A stretch of DNA of 64,000 bases from Citrobacter sp. 18056. GTDB lineage: Bacteria; Pseudomonadota; Gammaproteobacteria; Enterobacterales; Enterobacteriaceae. The translations under genes were made by a program, and so were the position numbers. Below are positions 10,721 to 19,168 of the stretch, in pieces. Position 1 is the stretch's first letter. Every line of letters starts with the position of its first letter. Location: positions 31,861 through 95,860 of the forward strand of contig CACSJR010000021.1 in assembly GCA_902706235.1 (NCBI GenBank), in the 5' to 3' direction. The notes under the pieces are model-generated. The model worked only from the letters and a program-made list of their open reading frames with translations. It did no database searches and was not told the origin of the DNA.

Positions 10721-12106
10721 ATGGCTGAGAAAGAACCAGTGCTACAGCGAGGGCTGGAAGCGCGACACATTGAATTAATCGCCCTGGGCGGCACCATCGG
10801 CGTTGGGCTGTTTATGGGCTCGGCAAGCACCCTGAAATGGGCGGGTCCTTCGGTTTTACTGGCGTACATTATCGCCGGCCTCTTTGTGTTCTTCATCATG
10901 CGTTCGATGGGCGAAATGCTGTTCCTCGAACCGGTCACTGGTTCGTTTGCCGTTTATGCACATCGTTACATGAGCCCATTTTTTGGTTATCTCACCGCGT
11001 GGTCTTACTGGTTTATGTGGATAGCGGTCGGGATTTCAGAGATAACCGCCATCGGGGTTTACACCCAGTTCTGGTTCCCGGACATGGCGCAGTGGATACC
11101 GGCGCTTATCGCCGTGGCGTTGGTGGGGTTAGCGAATCTGGCGGCGGTGCGTTTGTACGGCGAGCTGGAATTCTGGTTTGCGATGATCAAAGTCACCACT
11201 ATTATCGTGATGATCGTCGTGGGGCTTGGGGTGATTTTCTTTGGCTTCGGCAACGGCGGTCACGCGTTGGGCTTCGGTAATTTAACCGAGCACGGCGGCT
11301 TCTTTGCTGGTGGCTGGAAGGGCTTCCTGACGGCGCTGTGTATCGTGGTGGCGTCGTATCAGGGCGTGGAGCTGATTGGCATCACCGCCGGTGAAGCGAA
11401 AAACCCGCAGGTCACCTTGCGCAGCGCGGTGGGTAAAGTGTTGTGGCGAATTTTGATTTTCTACGTCGGCGCTATTTTCGTAATCGTCACCATTTTTCCG
11501 TGGAATGAAATTGGCAGTAACGGCAGTCCGTTCGTGCTGACCTTTGCCAAAGTTGGGATCACTGCGGCGGCGGGTATCATCAACTTTGTGGTACTGACGG
11601 CGGCGCTTTCTGGCTGCAACAGTGGGATGTACAGCTGTGGCCGCATGCTGTACGCGTTGGCGAAGAACCGCCAGCTGCCGTCGGCAATGGCGAAAGTCTC
11701 GGGTAACGGCGTGCCGGTGGTGGGCGTGGCGGTGTCGATTGTCGTGCTGCTGCTTGGTTCTTGTCTGAACTACATCATTCCCAATCCGCAGCGGGTATTT
11801 GTGTACGTCTATAGCGCCAGCGTGCTGCCGGGCATGGTGCCGTGGTTTGTTATCCTGATTAGCCAGCTGCGTTTTCGTGAAGCGCACAAGCAGGCGATGG
11901 CGAGTCATCCATTCCGATCGGTACTGTTCCCGTGGACCAATTATTTGACGATGGCATTCCTGATTTGTGTGTTGGTCGGCATGGGCTTTAATGACGACAC
12001 GCGCACCTCGCTGTTTGTCGGTGTTCTTTTCCTGGCCATTGTGACGGTGCTTTACAAAGTGTTAGGCCTCAATCGGGCTGATGGCACCCAGGAGTTGAAG
12101 GAATAA
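10721..12106 (+). CDS. yifK: APC-family threonine/serine permease YifK (ThrP)
   Basis: This is a 461-residue inner-membrane amino-acid permease of the APC superfamily with twelve predicted segments. The substrate loop [13 protein letters not shown] is in the first segment, and [10 protein letters not shown] is typical of the AAT subfamily. In E. coli and Salmonella, YifK has been described as a threonine/serine proton symporter under Lrp and GcvB control; no GcvB site was checked here. The gene stands alone between the ECA operon and the tRNA operon. Its 203-bp upstream gap holds the palindrome at 10532-10562. Confidence 0.9.
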   Translation: MAEKEPVLQRGLEARHIELIALGGTIGVGLFMGSASTLKWAGPSVLLAYIIAGLFVFFIMRSMGEMLFLEPVTGSFAVYAHRYMSPFFGYLTAWSYWFMWIAVGISEITAIGVYTQFWFPDMAQWIPALIAVALVGLANLAAVRLYGELEFWFAMIKVTTIIVMIVVGLGVIFFGFGNGGHALGFGNLTEHGGFFAGGWKGFLTALCIVVASYQGVELIGITAGEAKNPQVTLRSAVGKVLWRILIFYVGAIFVIVTIFPWNEIGSNGSPFVLTFAKVGITAAAGIINFVVLTAALSGCNSGMYSCGRMLYALAKNRQLPSAMAKVSGNGVPVVGVAVSIVVLLLGSCLNYIIPNPQRVFVYVYSASVLPGMVPWFVILISQLRFREAHKQAMASHPFRSVLFPWTNYLTMAFLICVLVGMGFNDDTRTSLFVGVLFLAIVTVLYKVLGLNRADGTQELKE

Positions 12107-12158
12107 GCGACAAAATGCGCAAAGCATAACCAAACGGAAAATTTCTTTAAAAAGACAC

Positions 12159-12187
12159 TAGACAGCACAGCATGAAGTCCGTAATAT
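12159..12187 (+). promoter_or_regulatory. sigma-70 promoter of the tRNA operon
   Basis: A -35 hexamer TAGACA (12159-12164) and a -10 hexamer TAATAT (12182-12187) are separated by 17 bases. They are followed by the GC-rich discriminator CCGACCCCGC typical of stringently controlled stable-RNA promoters. Transcription should begin near 12194, about 15 bases before tRNA-Arg. Confidence 0.75.
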
Positions 12188-12208
12188 CCGACCCCGCAAC
12201 GGCGCTAA

Positions 12209-12285
<77 letters not shown>

Positions 12286-12352
12286 TTTACCCGGTGCTGG
12301 AGCTGCGGTGGCCTGTGATGTAAAGACAGGGCCGCGTGAAAGAATATCAGTG

Positions 12353-12428
12353 GTGGCTATAGCTCAGTTGGTAGAGCCCTGGATTGTGATTCCAGTTGTC
12401 GTGGGTTCGAATCCCATTAGCCACCCCA
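12353..12428 (+). tRNA. hisR: tRNA-His (GTG)
   Basis: A 76-base tRNA with acceptor GTGGCTA/TAGCCAC, anticodon GTG in GATTGTGATTC and encoded CCA. The base before it (12352) is G, which supplies the extra G-1 needed by histidyl-tRNA synthetase. It is the second gene of the operon, with a 67-base spacer after argX. Confidence 0.97.
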
Positions 12429-12451
12429 TTAATTTTGAGTTCAGTGGCAAT

Positions 12452-12538
12452 GCGAAGGTGGCGGAATTGGTAGACGCGCTAGCTTCAGGTGTTAGTGTTC
12501 GTAAGGACGTGGGGGTTCAAGTCCCCCCCCTCGCACCA
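12452..12538 (+). tRNA. leuT: tRNA-Leu (CAG)
   Basis: An 87-base tRNA with the long variable arm of class II tRNAs, anticodon CAG in CTTCAGGTG, a GC-rich T-stem and encoded CCA. It is the third gene of the operon and matches E. coli leuT. Confidence 0.97.
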
Positions 12539-12586
12539 CAACTTAGAATTAAACAGAATTGAACGAAAATTCAAAAAGCAGTATTT

Positions 12587-12663
12587 CGGCGAGTAGCGCA
12601 GCTTGGTAGCGCAACTGGTTTGGGACCAGTGGGTCGGAGGTTCGAATCCTCTCTCGCCGACCA
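12587..12663 (+). tRNA. proM: tRNA-Pro (TGG), copy 1
   Basis: A 77-base tRNA with acceptor CGGCGAG/CTCGCCG, anticodon TGG in GTTTGGGAC and encoded CCA. It is base-for-base identical to the second copy 145 bp downstream. The 28 bases just upstream (12557-12584) also match the second copy with one difference. An intrinsic terminator follows directly, at 12670-12693. Confidence 0.97.
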
Positions 12664-12669
12664 ATTTTG

Positions 12670-12693
12670 AACCCTGCTACGGCAGGGTTTTTT
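12670..12693 (+). terminator. intrinsic terminator between the two tRNA-Pro genes
   Basis: The stem AACCCTGC/GCAGGGTT has a four-base loop and is followed by five further Ts. It lies between two identical tRNA-Pro copies, so the second copy is expressed only by read-through or from its own start. Confidence 0.75.
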
Positions 12694-12731
12694 CTATCAA
12701 GAATTGAACAAAAATTCAAAAAGCAGTACAT

Positions 12732-12808
12732 CGGCGAGTAGCGCAGCTTGGTAGCGCAACTGGTTTGGGACCAGTGGGTCGGAGGTTCGAATCCTCTCTC
12801 GCCGACCA
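12732..12808 (+). tRNA. tRNA-Pro (TGG), copy 2
   Basis: Identical to the first tRNA-Pro over all 77 bases, with the same TGG anticodon and encoded CCA. E. coli has a single proM at this place, so this is a local tandem duplication of about 105 bp. It is followed by the terminator at 12816-12845. Confidence 0.96.
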
Positions 12809-12815
12809 CATTTAG

Positions 12816-12845
12816 AAAAGACCAACCCTCGGGTTGGTCTTTTTG
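12816..12845 (+). terminator. intrinsic terminator of the tRNA operon
   Basis: The stem AGACCAACCC/GGGTTGGTCT with a two-base loop runs into a T-run. As I recall it, this is close to the terminator after E. coli proM. It ends the Arg-His-Leu-Pro-Pro operon. Confidence 0.85.
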
Positions 12846-12979
12846 CATCCGTAGTTTATAGAGGATGAGAACTTCCGAAGGAGGTTTGAGTCGAGCGTAG
12901 CGAGACAACGTTGCTTTAGCAACGGCCCGCAGGGCGAGCCACGCAGTGGCGAGTCATCCTCTCTCGCCGACCACATTCG

Positions 12980-13009
12980 AAAAAACCGCTCTTTTGAGCG
13001 GTTTTTTTA
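12980..13009. terminator. second intrinsic terminator in the repeat block
   Basis: AACCGCTC-TTTT-GAGCGGTT is flanked by an A-run before and a T-run after, so it could work on both strands. It occupies the position in the second repeat unit that the tRNA operon terminator has in the first. Confidence 0.7.
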
Positions 13010-13128
13010 CGTCTGTACTCTGGAGAGGATGAAGAAGCTCCGGGGAAGGCCGCTTTTTATATTCTGTACTCGGTGTTTCTGCCCTTTAAAAAATATTTTT
13101 CCTCTTGGTTTTTTCTCGTGGGTAAATA

Positions 13129-13146
13129 TGTCGCCAGACGGCGACA
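13129..13146. promoter_or_regulatory. GlrR-type activator site 1 upstream of glmZ
   Basis: TGTCGCCAGACGGCGACA fits the remembered GlrR consensus TGTC-N10-GACA perfectly and is itself a hairpin-forming palindrome. It is centred about 150 bp upstream of the glmZ start, a normal distance for a sigma-54 activator. Confidence 0.65.
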
Positions 13147-13148
13147 TT

Positions 13149-13161
13149 TAATTCCCTGATT
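13149..13161 (-). promoter_or_regulatory. IHF-like site upstream of glmZ
   Basis: TAATTCCCTGATT matches the reverse complement of the IHF consensus (YAANNNNTTGATW) except for one base. A second match of the same kind lies at 13232-13244 (TAACTCCCTGATA). IHF bending between GlrR and the promoter is known for the related glmY gene. Confidence 0.4.
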
Positions 13162-13191
13162 TCATGCTACATCGCCTTTTATGTATTCCAG

Positions 13192-13209
13192 CGTCTCCGT
13201 TTGGAGACA
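13192..13209. promoter_or_regulatory. GlrR-type activator site 2 upstream of glmZ
   Basis: CGTCTCCGTTTGGAGACA has the TGTC-N10-GACA layout with one mismatch (C for the first T). Its dyad GTCTCC/GGAGAC is perfect. It is centred 63 bp downstream of site 1. Confidence 0.55.
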
Positions 13210-13231
13210 TCTCATGTATTCCTAAAGCGAC

Positions 13232-13244
13232 TAACTCCCTGATA
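13232..13244 (-). promoter_or_regulatory. second IHF-like site, between GlrR site 2 and the promoter
   Basis: TAACTCCCTGATA has one mismatch to YAANNNNTTGATW and sits about 50 bp upstream of the glmZ start. It shares its core CTCCCTGAT with the first IHF-like site apart from one base. Confidence 0.4.
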
Positions 13245-13260
13245 TTGAGGGGTGCAAGAG

Positions 13261-13283
13261 TGGCATAACGTGTGTAATAATAT
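13261..13283 (+). promoter_or_regulatory. glmZ promoter: degraded sigma-54 element overlapping a sigma-70 -10
   Basis: TGGCAT (13261-13266) has the GG of a sigma-54 -24 element 26 bases before the RNA start. Five bases later comes GTGTA, where a -12 element would read TTGCA, so the essential GC is GT. TAATAA or TAATAT (13275-13283) can serve as a sigma-70 -10 box. I infer mainly sigma-70 transcription, with sigma-54 activity doubtful. Confidence 0.45.
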
Positions 13284-13287
13284 CTGT

Positions 13288-13493
13288 GTAGATGCTCATT
13301 CCATCTCTTATGTTCGCGTTTACGCCTCATAAACTCAGGAATGACGCAGAGCCGTTTACGGTGCTTATCGTCCACCGACAGATGTCGCTTCGGCCTCATC
13401 AAACACCATGGACATAACGTTGAGTGAAGCACCAATTGTTGTCAAACAGACCTGTTTTAACGCCTGCCCTGATTTCAGCGCAGGCGTTTTTTT
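13288..13493 (+). ncRNA. glmZ: GlmZ small RNA
   Basis: GlmZ is the Hfq-bound small RNA that activates glmS translation and is destroyed by RNase E with RapZ unless GlmY competes. The 206-base stretch matches the remembered E. coli sequence over most of its length. It starts GTAGATGCTCATTCCATCTC and includes the blocks AATGACGCAGAGCCGTTTAC and CAACGTT-like GTTGAGTGAAGCACC. It ends in the terminator AACGCCTGC/GCAGGCGTT (13459-13488) with seven Ts. Its place near hemY also agrees with E. coli. In E. coli aslA lies on its other side; here the tRNA repeat block does. Confidence 0.95.
13459..13493 (+). terminator. GlmZ intrinsic terminator
   Basis: A nine-base stem AACGCCTGC/GCAGGCGTT encloses a twelve-base loop and is followed by a T-run on the plus strand only. 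It serves GlmZ and ends five bases before the stop codon of the convergent MFS gene. Confidence 0.9.
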
Positions 13494-13498
13494 ATGGG

Positions 13499-14704
13499 TT
13501 ACGTTCGGTAGCGGAATAAGACGCCGCCCACCAACAATAATGCGCAGAATGAAACGCACCACAGCGTGTAAATAGCGCCAAGCTGGCTCGTTAGCATTAC
13601 CGTAATAGACGTCGCGAGGGTGGCGCTGAGGGTTTGCCAGCGCCAGGCTTTCGCGCTGGCGGCGGAAACGACATCTTCGGTGAACTGGTGCAGCACGCTG
13701 AACGTCCCCAACGCGAAGACCACATTTGATGCCAGGTGAGCGATAAAAATGGCTCCCAGCGCCGCAGCGGTAAATCCCGACAGCATCGGCATTATGGCGT
13801 AGGCGAGCAGAAATATCCCCAGACAACCCAGCAACAGGCGGTTACGCTCAACATATTCCGGCATCTTGCGGCTATTCAGCAGTAAAGGCCCGCACAATTG
13901 TCCCAGGCTGCGACTGAATAGTAGCGGCAACGCCAGCCCGGCAGTGTCATCCGGATGCATCTGTTGCGCCAACGCGGGCAGCAGTGCCATCGCCGGAGCG
14001 CCAACCGCAGCCAGAGAAGGTAGCAGCAGCAGGCTTCTTTTCTGCGCAAGCGTGAGGGACGCCCAGCCCAGCGGTTTCTGTGTTTTGGGCCTCCTGTCGT
14101 CCGCGGCGATCGCGGTGCGCTGCCGCGTTAACCACAGCAACCACGATGCGGCGAGAAAACTTATGGCATCGACGACTAATAACGACAGTGGGCTGACTCG
14201 CTCAAACAGCAACACGCCCACTCCCATGCCCAATAACACCTGCGATGCGAATATCAGGTTTTCCATTGCGGTGGCCGCCGGAAGTTCTTGCGCGCTCAGC
14301 CCGCGCTTAAAGGTCAGCGCCAATGCGGGCCACGACATTCCTGCCAGCAGCGCTTCTACGGACTGCACCGCCAATAGCAGCGGAACGTTGTGATGACGTA
14401 AACCCTCAAGGGGCAATATCAGCGCCAACAGACCGAGCAACTCGCAGCAAATGAGTAAATGCAAGGGAGGGTGGGTGCGACACAATCTTTCGCCAATAAG
14501 GCTGCCCAGAAAGCCGGGCACGGTCGCCAACAACCAGGCGAGCGTTAACGTTGTCGGTGAGGCCTGCCAACGCAACAGCTGACCAAAAACGACGACCTGC
14601 GTCAGACCATTACCCAGCGACGATAAAATAAAGGCGAAGGCTAACAGGCGAAGCCAGACGTGGCCCCGCAATGCGCGTAGCAGCGCAAACAGCAGAGAAT
14701 TCAT
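13499..14704 (-). CDS. MFS transporter of unknown substrate
   Basis: A 401-residue, very hydrophobic protein with about twelve predicted segments in two halves. A basic, proline-containing cytoplasmic loop of about residues 195-215 (ADDRRPKTQKP) divides them, so it is a major-facilitator-type exporter or importer. I do not recognise a named orthologue, and no ligand can be inferred from its neighbours. The ATG at 14704 is preceded on its strand by TGGAGATCGTTCCAC, with GGAG as ribosome site. It is transcribed toward glmZ, with stop and GlmZ terminator five bases apart. It is not present between glmZ and hemY in E. coli as I remember it. Confidence 0.8.
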   Translation of the reverse strand: MNSLLFALLRALRGHVWLRLLAFAFILSSLGNGLTQVVVFGQLLRWQASPTTLTLAWLLATVPGFLGSLIGERLCRTHPPLHLLICCELLGLLALILPLEGLRHHNVPLLLAVQSVEALLAGMSWPALALTFKRGLSAQELPAATAMENLIFASQVLLGMGVGVLLFERVSPLSLLVVDAISFLAASWLLWLTRQRTAIAADDRRPKTQKPLGWASLTLAQKRSLLLLPSLAAVGAPAMALLPALAQQMHPDDTAGLALPLLFSRSLGQLCGPLLLNSRKMPEYVERNRLLLGCLGIFLLAYAIMPMLSGFTAAALGAIFIAHLASNVVFALGTFSVLHQFTEDVVSAASAKAWRWQTLSATLATSITVMLTSQLGAIYTLWCVSFCALLLVGGVLFRYRT

Positions 14705-14835
14705 GTGGAACGATCTCCAGCAAAACGTTATCCACGCAAAAAGATGCGTGAGTAAAAAACGGTGAATGCTGAAAAGTCGTTACATTGGCAGGCTCTTGAA
14801 AGAGGTTAAGAGCAAAGAATTTAGCATGTTGCTTA

Positions 14836-14866
14836 CGAAAAAAGAAAGGGGCCTTTTGGCCCCTTT
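14836..14866 (-). terminator. intrinsic terminator of the hemCDXY operon
   Basis: On the minus strand the stem AAAGGGGCC/GGCCCCTTT with a four-base loop is followed by TTTCTTTTTT. It lies 16 bases after the hemY stop and separates the operon from the MFS gene. The rest of the 177-base gap holds nothing else I can name. Confidence 0.85.
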
Positions 14867-14881
14867 GATCACACATTTCAC

Positions 14882-16078
14882 TCAGGAAGGTGGATTGTTC
14901 TGCAGCGTCAGTAACAGTCCATCACGGCGCATGGTGGCCGCTTCTTCCGGCTGATGCATTCTGTCTAGAGCATCGGCCAGCCAGGCGTAATCAAACGCGT
15001 CTGGGCGCTGTTTCAACGCTGCGCGGAAGGCGACGGTCGCTTCCTGCCATTCACCGTGTTTCATCAGCGACTGGCCCAGCGTACTCCACAGCAGAGGGCG
15101 GTCACCCACGCTCTTGATCTGCTGGCGCAACACTTTTTCCAGTTGTTCAGGATTCGTGGTTTTCAGACGTGGAACAGGCAGCAGTAGGCGATCGTCATAC
15201 TGACGTTTCAGGCCATCGATAATAATCTGCTGGGCCATGTCATGATCGTCACATTCGATGAGATGATCCGCCATGGCCACCTGCAGTGGCACGCGCTGAC
15301 GGGTTTTTCGGCTCTGATTTTTCCACCATTCGCGCAGACCATCGCTACCCTGATCGGCTCGCGCCTGATCCATCAAACCAATCCAGGCCTGCTGTTCCAG
15401 AGCGTCACGGTGCGCTTCATCTCCGACGTTCGCTTTCGCCATCGACGGAATGATATCCAGCAGTGGGGTCCAGGCCCCGGTGCGAATATAGGCTTGCTCA
15501 GCGAGGCGCAGCACTTCCGGGTGACGCGGTGCGATTTCCAAAAGCTTATCGACGCCGTGACGTGCGGCATGGTCTTCATTGCGTGCCAGCTGCAGGCGAA
15601 CGCGGGTGATTTCAACCGGGATCAGATCGTTGCCAGCACTTTCAGCCGCACGTTCCAGATGCTGATTGGCACGCATTTCGTCCCCACGCTGCTGCGCGGC
15701 TTCTGCGGCTAACAGGTAGTTCACCACCGGCTGTTCAGCGTGATCGGCATTCTTCGACATCAGCTTCTCAACCTGCTGATAATCACCTTCTGCCAGCTTG
15801 AGCAGCGCTTGTTCGGTCTGCTTACGCGCCCGACGGCGTTTACGGCCAACAAACCAGCCACGGGTATGCGCCCCGGTGCGGAAAATGCGGCGCAGCAGCC
15901 ATTCGATAGCGAACAGCACCACCATGGTCAGGATCAGAATGATCACCAGGCCGGTGACGCTGGTTTCGATGTTGTAGTTGTCTGTCTGGATCAGAACGTA
16001 TCCCTGATGGCCTGCAACGATCGGGCCCACAACGATCCCGGCGATCAGCAACGCAAAGAGCAGTAAAACTTTTAGCAT
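14882..16078 (-). CDS. hemY: heme biosynthesis operon protein HemY
   Basis: HemY is an inner-membrane protein with two N-terminal segments (about residues 1-22 and 40-62) and a cytoplasmic C-terminal region of TPR-like helical repeats. Its exact biochemical role is unsettled; it is thought to help coordinate late tetrapyrrole synthesis and is not protoporphyrinogen oxidase in this group. The 398 residues equal the E. coli length. The start lies two bases after the hemX stop, so they are co-transcribed. Confidence 0.93.
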   Translation of the reverse strand: MLKVLLLFALLIAGIVVGPIVAGHQGYVLIQTDNYNIETSVTGLVIILILTMVVLFAIEWLLRRIFRTGAHTRGWFVGRKRRRARKQTEQALLKLAEGDYQQVEKLMSKNADHAEQPVVNYLLAAEAAQQRGDEMRANQHLERAAESAGNDLIPVEITRVRLQLARNEDHAARHGVDKLLEIAPRHPEVLRLAEQAYIRTGAWTPLLDIIPSMAKANVGDEAHRDALEQQAWIGLMDQARADQGSDGLREWWKNQSRKTRQRVPLQVAMADHLIECDDHDMAQQIIIDGLKRQYDDRLLLPVPRLKTTNPEQLEKVLRQQIKSVGDRPLLWSTLGQSLMKHGEWQEATVAFRAALKQRPDAFDYAWLADALDRMHQPEEAATMRRDGLLLTLQNNPPS

Positions 16079-16080
16079 GC

Positions 16081-17271
16081 TTATTCTCCCTGCGGTGCAG
16101 CGGCGGCGGGCGCGGCATCAGCCTGAGGCGCCGCGCTCGGCGCAACCGGCGGCTGTGCCAGCAGATTACGCACGCGGGTTTGCATCAGCTTTTCCAGAAT
16201 CGCCTGGCTTTGCAGCGTTTCCGGCACGTCCATATTGATATTTTGCTGGCTCAGCGAATCCACCTCATCAAGGAAAGCTTTAGTGGTTGCATCGTCAGTG
16301 TCGTAGTACGCGCGTACCCAAGTGGAAACGTTGTCCAGTGCCTGTTTGTACGTTTGTTCCTGATGGCGAGGCACGGCCTGGGCCGCAACCAGCAGACGCG
16401 AGCGAATGTTTTCGCGCAGGTAGACGTCCTGATTTGGCGCTAACAGCGGAACGGCGGTTTCATCACGGCGGCGAATGGTGATGAAGCTGTCCATAAAGTT
16501 CTGCCAGCTTTTTTGCAGATTGACGCGCCATTCACCCAACGAGCTGGAAAGCTCACCGCTATCGTCGTCCATCGGGGAATCATCATCGGTGTTATCGGCC
16601 AGACGCAGGTTATCAATCTGATTAGACAGCTGATTGACCTTCAAAATGATCCCGTCGTAATCGACCTGCGCCACGCCGGAGAGGCTGGCGATATCATCGG
16701 TGATTGCACGACGAGCGTTAATCAGGCTTGGGTCATTCATGTCTGCCAGGCTTGCATCGGCGCTTTTGAGCAGTGCCGCTGCGGTGGTGATGTCCTGATC
16801 GCTCCACAGTTTACGTCCTGCCAGTTTGACGAGGAAATCAGCCTGCGCGAGCTGCCAGGTTTTGGCATCGCTGCCGGAAATTGTGGCGACTTTTTGCTGC
16901 AGTTCATCAAGCTGTTTGGTCAACGCATCCTGCTGCTGTTTCGCCGCAGTCAGGCGATCGGCCTGTTGCTTGATGATGCCGTCCAGCTCGCTCTTCTGCG
17001 ACTCTTGTGCTTTTTGCAGGGCAGTCACTTGATTGATCAGCGCATCGCTGGCGGTCGTCTGATTGGTATTTTGTTTTTTCACCAGGCCATACAGGCCAAT
17101 GCCTGCGGCCAGAGCGATGGCAATCGCCACTACGCTCAGCGCCAACGGCACTTTGTTGCTGCTGTTTTTCTTCTCAGCGTTTTTCTTTTCAGCATTCTCC
17201 GGCTGTGGCGTTTGTTCCACGGCCTCCCTGGTCTCCTCAACCACGGCGGAGTTCTCTTTTTGTTCCGTCAT
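16081..17271 (-). CDS. hemX: uroporphyrinogen-III C-methyltransferase-like protein HemX
   Basis: A 396-residue membrane-anchored protein. It has a charged N-terminus with the pentapeptide NAEKK twice in tandem (residues 26-35), one membrane segment at about residues 41-64, a long coiled coil from about 75 to 130, and a conserved C-terminal domain. The tail is rich in Ala, Pro and Gln. Despite its database name, methyltransferase activity is not established, and no SAM motif is seen. The start at 17271 (MTEQKEN) gives the E. coli-like N-terminus; the frame extends four codons further. Confidence 0.92.
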   Translation of the reverse strand: MTEQKENSAVVEETREAVEQTPQPENAEKKNAEKKNSSNKVPLALSVVAIAIALAAGIGLYGLVKKQNTNQTTASDALINQVTALQKAQESQKSELDGIIKQQADRLTAAKQQQDALTKQLDELQQKVATISGSDAKTWQLAQADFLVKLAGRKLWSDQDITTAAALLKSADASLADMNDPSLINARRAITDDIASLSGVAQVDYDGIILKVNQLSNQIDNLRLADNTDDDSPMDDDSGELSSSLGEWRVNLQKSWQNFMDSFITIRRRDETAVPLLAPNQDVYLRENIRSRLLVAAQAVPRHQEQTYKQALDNVSTWVRAYYDTDDATTKAFLDEVDSLSQQNINMDVPETLQSQAILEKLMQTRVRNLLAQPPVAPSAAPQADAAPAAAAPQGE

Positions 17272-17292
17272 TATGGCTTCCAATTTTGAGAG

Positions 17293-18033
17293 TTATTGTA
17301 AAGCACGCAGCAGCGCGTCGTTGTCGGCGCTATCGGCCACCCTGATATTCCGCCAGCCCAGCTCCCGGGCCTGTTCAGCAAGGCGCTTACTCACCACAAG
17401 CACCTCGCAGTTTAACAACCAACGCTCTCGATACCATTGCGGAATAAGCGACCAGAGCTGTTTTAACATTTCGCCGCTGGTGATGACCAGTCGGGTCACG
17501 CCGCGCGTTTGCCAGCGCATAGCCTCTTCTGCACCGTCATAGTGCCGGTTACTACGTTGATAACATTCACAAAAAGTCACTTCTGCACCGCGGCTCCGTA
17601 GCGTTTCGCCGAGCAATTCGCGCCCGCCGTTTCCGCGTAAAATCAGTGCTTTCTTGCCGGCAACGTTTTGTAATTCAGGTAATTGTAGCAACACTTCGCT
17701 GACTTCCCGATCGAGAGGGTAGCGAACGTCAATGCTACTGACTTTGTGCAGCGCCAGGCCAGTGGTTCGCCCGATGGCAAAATAGCGTGGCGCGTGCGGC
17801 CAACGCTGCCCGTGCTGCTGAAGTTGCGCCTGGGCAAATTCGACGGCGTGTTGTGAAAGGGCGAACAGCAGATCGCCGTCATTCAGTGCGGCCAGGTGTC
17901 CTGCAAGCTGTGCTAATTCGCGCCCGGGGGTGAATTCAATTAACGGAAAGCTCCAGGCCTCTCGCCCCAGCGCGCGCAGGCGGCTGACAAGTTCTTCTCC
18001 CTGGGGAGAGGGGCGAGTGACCAGAATGCTCAT
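17293..18033 (-). CDS. hemD: uroporphyrinogen-III synthase
   Basis: HemD closes and inverts ring D of hydroxymethylbilane to give uroporphyrinogen III, the branch point to heme, siroheme and cobalamin. The 246 residues match E. coli, with the N-terminal [16 protein letters not shown] and the typical two-domain layout of a family with low conservation. It overlaps the end of hemC by four bases, so HemC and HemD are translationally coupled. This suits the unstable hydroxymethylbilane passed between them. Confidence 0.95.
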   Translation of the reverse strand: MSILVTRPSPQGEELVSRLRALGREAWSFPLIEFTPGRELAQLAGHLAALNDGDLLFALSQHAVEFAQAQLQQHGQRWPHAPRYFAIGRTTGLALHKVSSIDVRYPLDREVSEVLLQLPELQNVAGKKALILRGNGGRELLGETLRSRGAEVTFCECYQRSNRHYDGAEEAMRWQTRGVTRLVITSGEMLKQLWSLIPQWYRERWLLNCEVLVVSKRLAEQARELGWRNIRVADSADNDALLRALQ

Positions 18034-18971
18034 TCAGGGGCTTCTCCGTTATACACTTCCGCGAGAATTTCACGTGCACCGTTGTTCAACAGCTCTTCGG
18101 CCAGCGAAATCCCCAGCTCTTTGGCATCTTCGGCTGGCCCACGGCGTTCACCGCGTACCATCCGGCTGCCATCCGGGGCGCCAACGAGTGCCCGAAGCCA
18201 GATTTCACCGTGGCTTAATTCAGCATAGCTGCCAATCGGCACCTGGCAGCCGCCTTCGAGGCGAGTATTCATCGCGCGCTCTGCGCAGACGCGCACGGCG
18301 GTATCCGCGTGATTTAGCGGTGCCAGCAGCGTGCGGGTGTGTGCGTCGCCGAGACGGCACTCAATACCCACGGCACCCTGACCCACGGCGGGTAGAGATT
18401 GCTCAGGTGATAACGCTGCGCGAATTCTGTCTTCCAGACCGAGACGCTTCAGCCCGGCGACGGCCAAAATAATGGCATCGTAATCGCCGTTATCGAGCTT
18501 GCCGAGGCGCGTGCCAACGTTGCCACGCAGCGAGCGAATCACCAGGTCCGGGCGATCGGCAGCCAGTTGACACTGGCGGCGTAAACTTGACGTGCCAACC
18601 ACACTGCCTGCAGGCAACGCGTCGATAGAGTCGAAATGGTTAGAAACAAATGCGTCGCGTGGATCGTCGCGTTCGCAGATGGTCGTCAGACCGAGTCCTG
18701 GCGGGAATTCCACCGGAACATCCTTCATGGAATGCACGGCGATATCGGCGCGGTCTTCAAGTAGCGCAAGTTCTAGCTCTTTGACGAACAGGCCTTTTCC
18801 GCCCACTTTCGCCAGAGGCGTATCGAGGATCACATCGCCGCGCGTCACCATCGGCACCAGTTCGACCTGAAGCCCGGGATGGCACGCCATCAGCCTGTCT
18901 TTCACATAATGTGCCTGCCACAGCGCGAGAGGACTTTGGCGTGTGGCAATTCTTAAAACTTTGTCTAACAT
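18030..18971 (-). CDS. hemC: porphobilinogen deaminase (hydroxymethylbilane synthase)
   Basis: HemC links four porphobilinogen units into hydroxymethylbilane. Cys242, in [10 protein letters not shown], carries the dipyrromethane cofactor. Asp84, in HSMKDVP, is the catalytic acid. The phosphate- and chain-binding stretch GTSSLRRQ is also present. The 313 residues equal E. coli. It is the first gene of hemCDXY and is divergent from cyaA across a 340-base gap. Confidence 0.97.
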   Translation of the reverse strand: MLDKVLRIATRQSPLALWQAHYVKDRLMACHPGLQVELVPMVTRGDVILDTPLAKVGGKGLFVKELELALLEDRADIAVHSMKDVPVEFPPGLGLTTICERDDPRDAFVSNHFDSIDALPAGSVVGTSSLRRQCQLAADRPDLVIRSLRGNVGTRLGKLDNGDYDAIILAVAGLKRLGLEDRIRAALSPEQSLPAVGQGAVGIECRLGDAHTRTLLAPLNHADTAVRVCAERAMNTRLEGGCQVPIGSYAELSHGEIWLRALVGAPDGSRMVRGERRGPAEDAKELGISLAEELLNNGAREILAEVYNGEAPE

Positions 18972-19152
18972 GCTTGTTACCGTCGTTATCGTCCGCCAGC
19001 CATCCTAACATTGTTGCTATAAGGATGTTAGTTTTCGAGTTTTTCTGAAAATGAGCAAACGGAGCGATGACCCGCATGTTGAAGAATTTACAGCCGTTAA
19101 TCGGTGCTAAACTTATGAGTAGCGCATCTTTCTTTACGGTCAAACGGCAAGG

Positions 19153-19168
19153 TGTTAAATTGATCACG
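19153..19168 (+). promoter_or_regulatory. CRP site in the cyaA promoter region
   Basis: TGTTAAATTGATCACG fits TGTGA-N6-TCACA with mismatches in the left arm (TGTTA) and last base. The surrounding bases resemble the CRP site that represses E. coli cyaA at its main promoter. The rest of the hemC-cyaA gap (18972-19311) is AT-rich and should hold divergent promoters I did not resolve. Confidence 0.7.

Larger units (their letters stand above)
12793..13060 (+). repeat. tRNA-Pro 3'-end repeat with multi-hairpin spacer
   Basis: The last 18 bases of tRNA-Pro plus two more (12792-12811) recur at 12957-12976, detached from any tRNA. Each copy is followed by a different intrinsic terminator hairpin (12816-12845 and 12980-13009) and then by AGAGGATGA (12860-12868 and 13024-13032). 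Between the copies lie three perfect small hairpins: CGTTGC-TTTA-GCAACG (12909-12924), GCCC-GCA-GGGC (12925-12935) and GCCAC-GCA-GTGGC (12938-12950). An outer stem AGAGGATGA/TCATCCTCT (12860-12868 with 12954-12962) encloses them. It resembles in principle the tRNA-end repeats of the E. coli tyrT locus. No protein is encoded. Confidence 0.7.

Noticed and set aside
12308..12908. Open frames of 84 and 119 residues across the tRNA cluster
   Set aside because: They are translations of tRNA-His, Leu and Pro sequence (for example the [14 protein letters not shown] type of peptide on the minus strand), a common false call.
13148..13435. 95-residue basic open frame on the minus strand downstream of the tRNA genes
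   Set aside because: It is antisense to GlmZ and its upstream control region, begins at TTG without a ribosome site and matches no family I know. The conserved RNA explains the sequence.
12809..13500. Integrated mobile element at the tRNA-Pro gene
   Set aside because: A partial tRNA-end copy is present, but there is no integrase or cargo gene in the interval, which holds only repeats and glmZ. At most it is an old scar.
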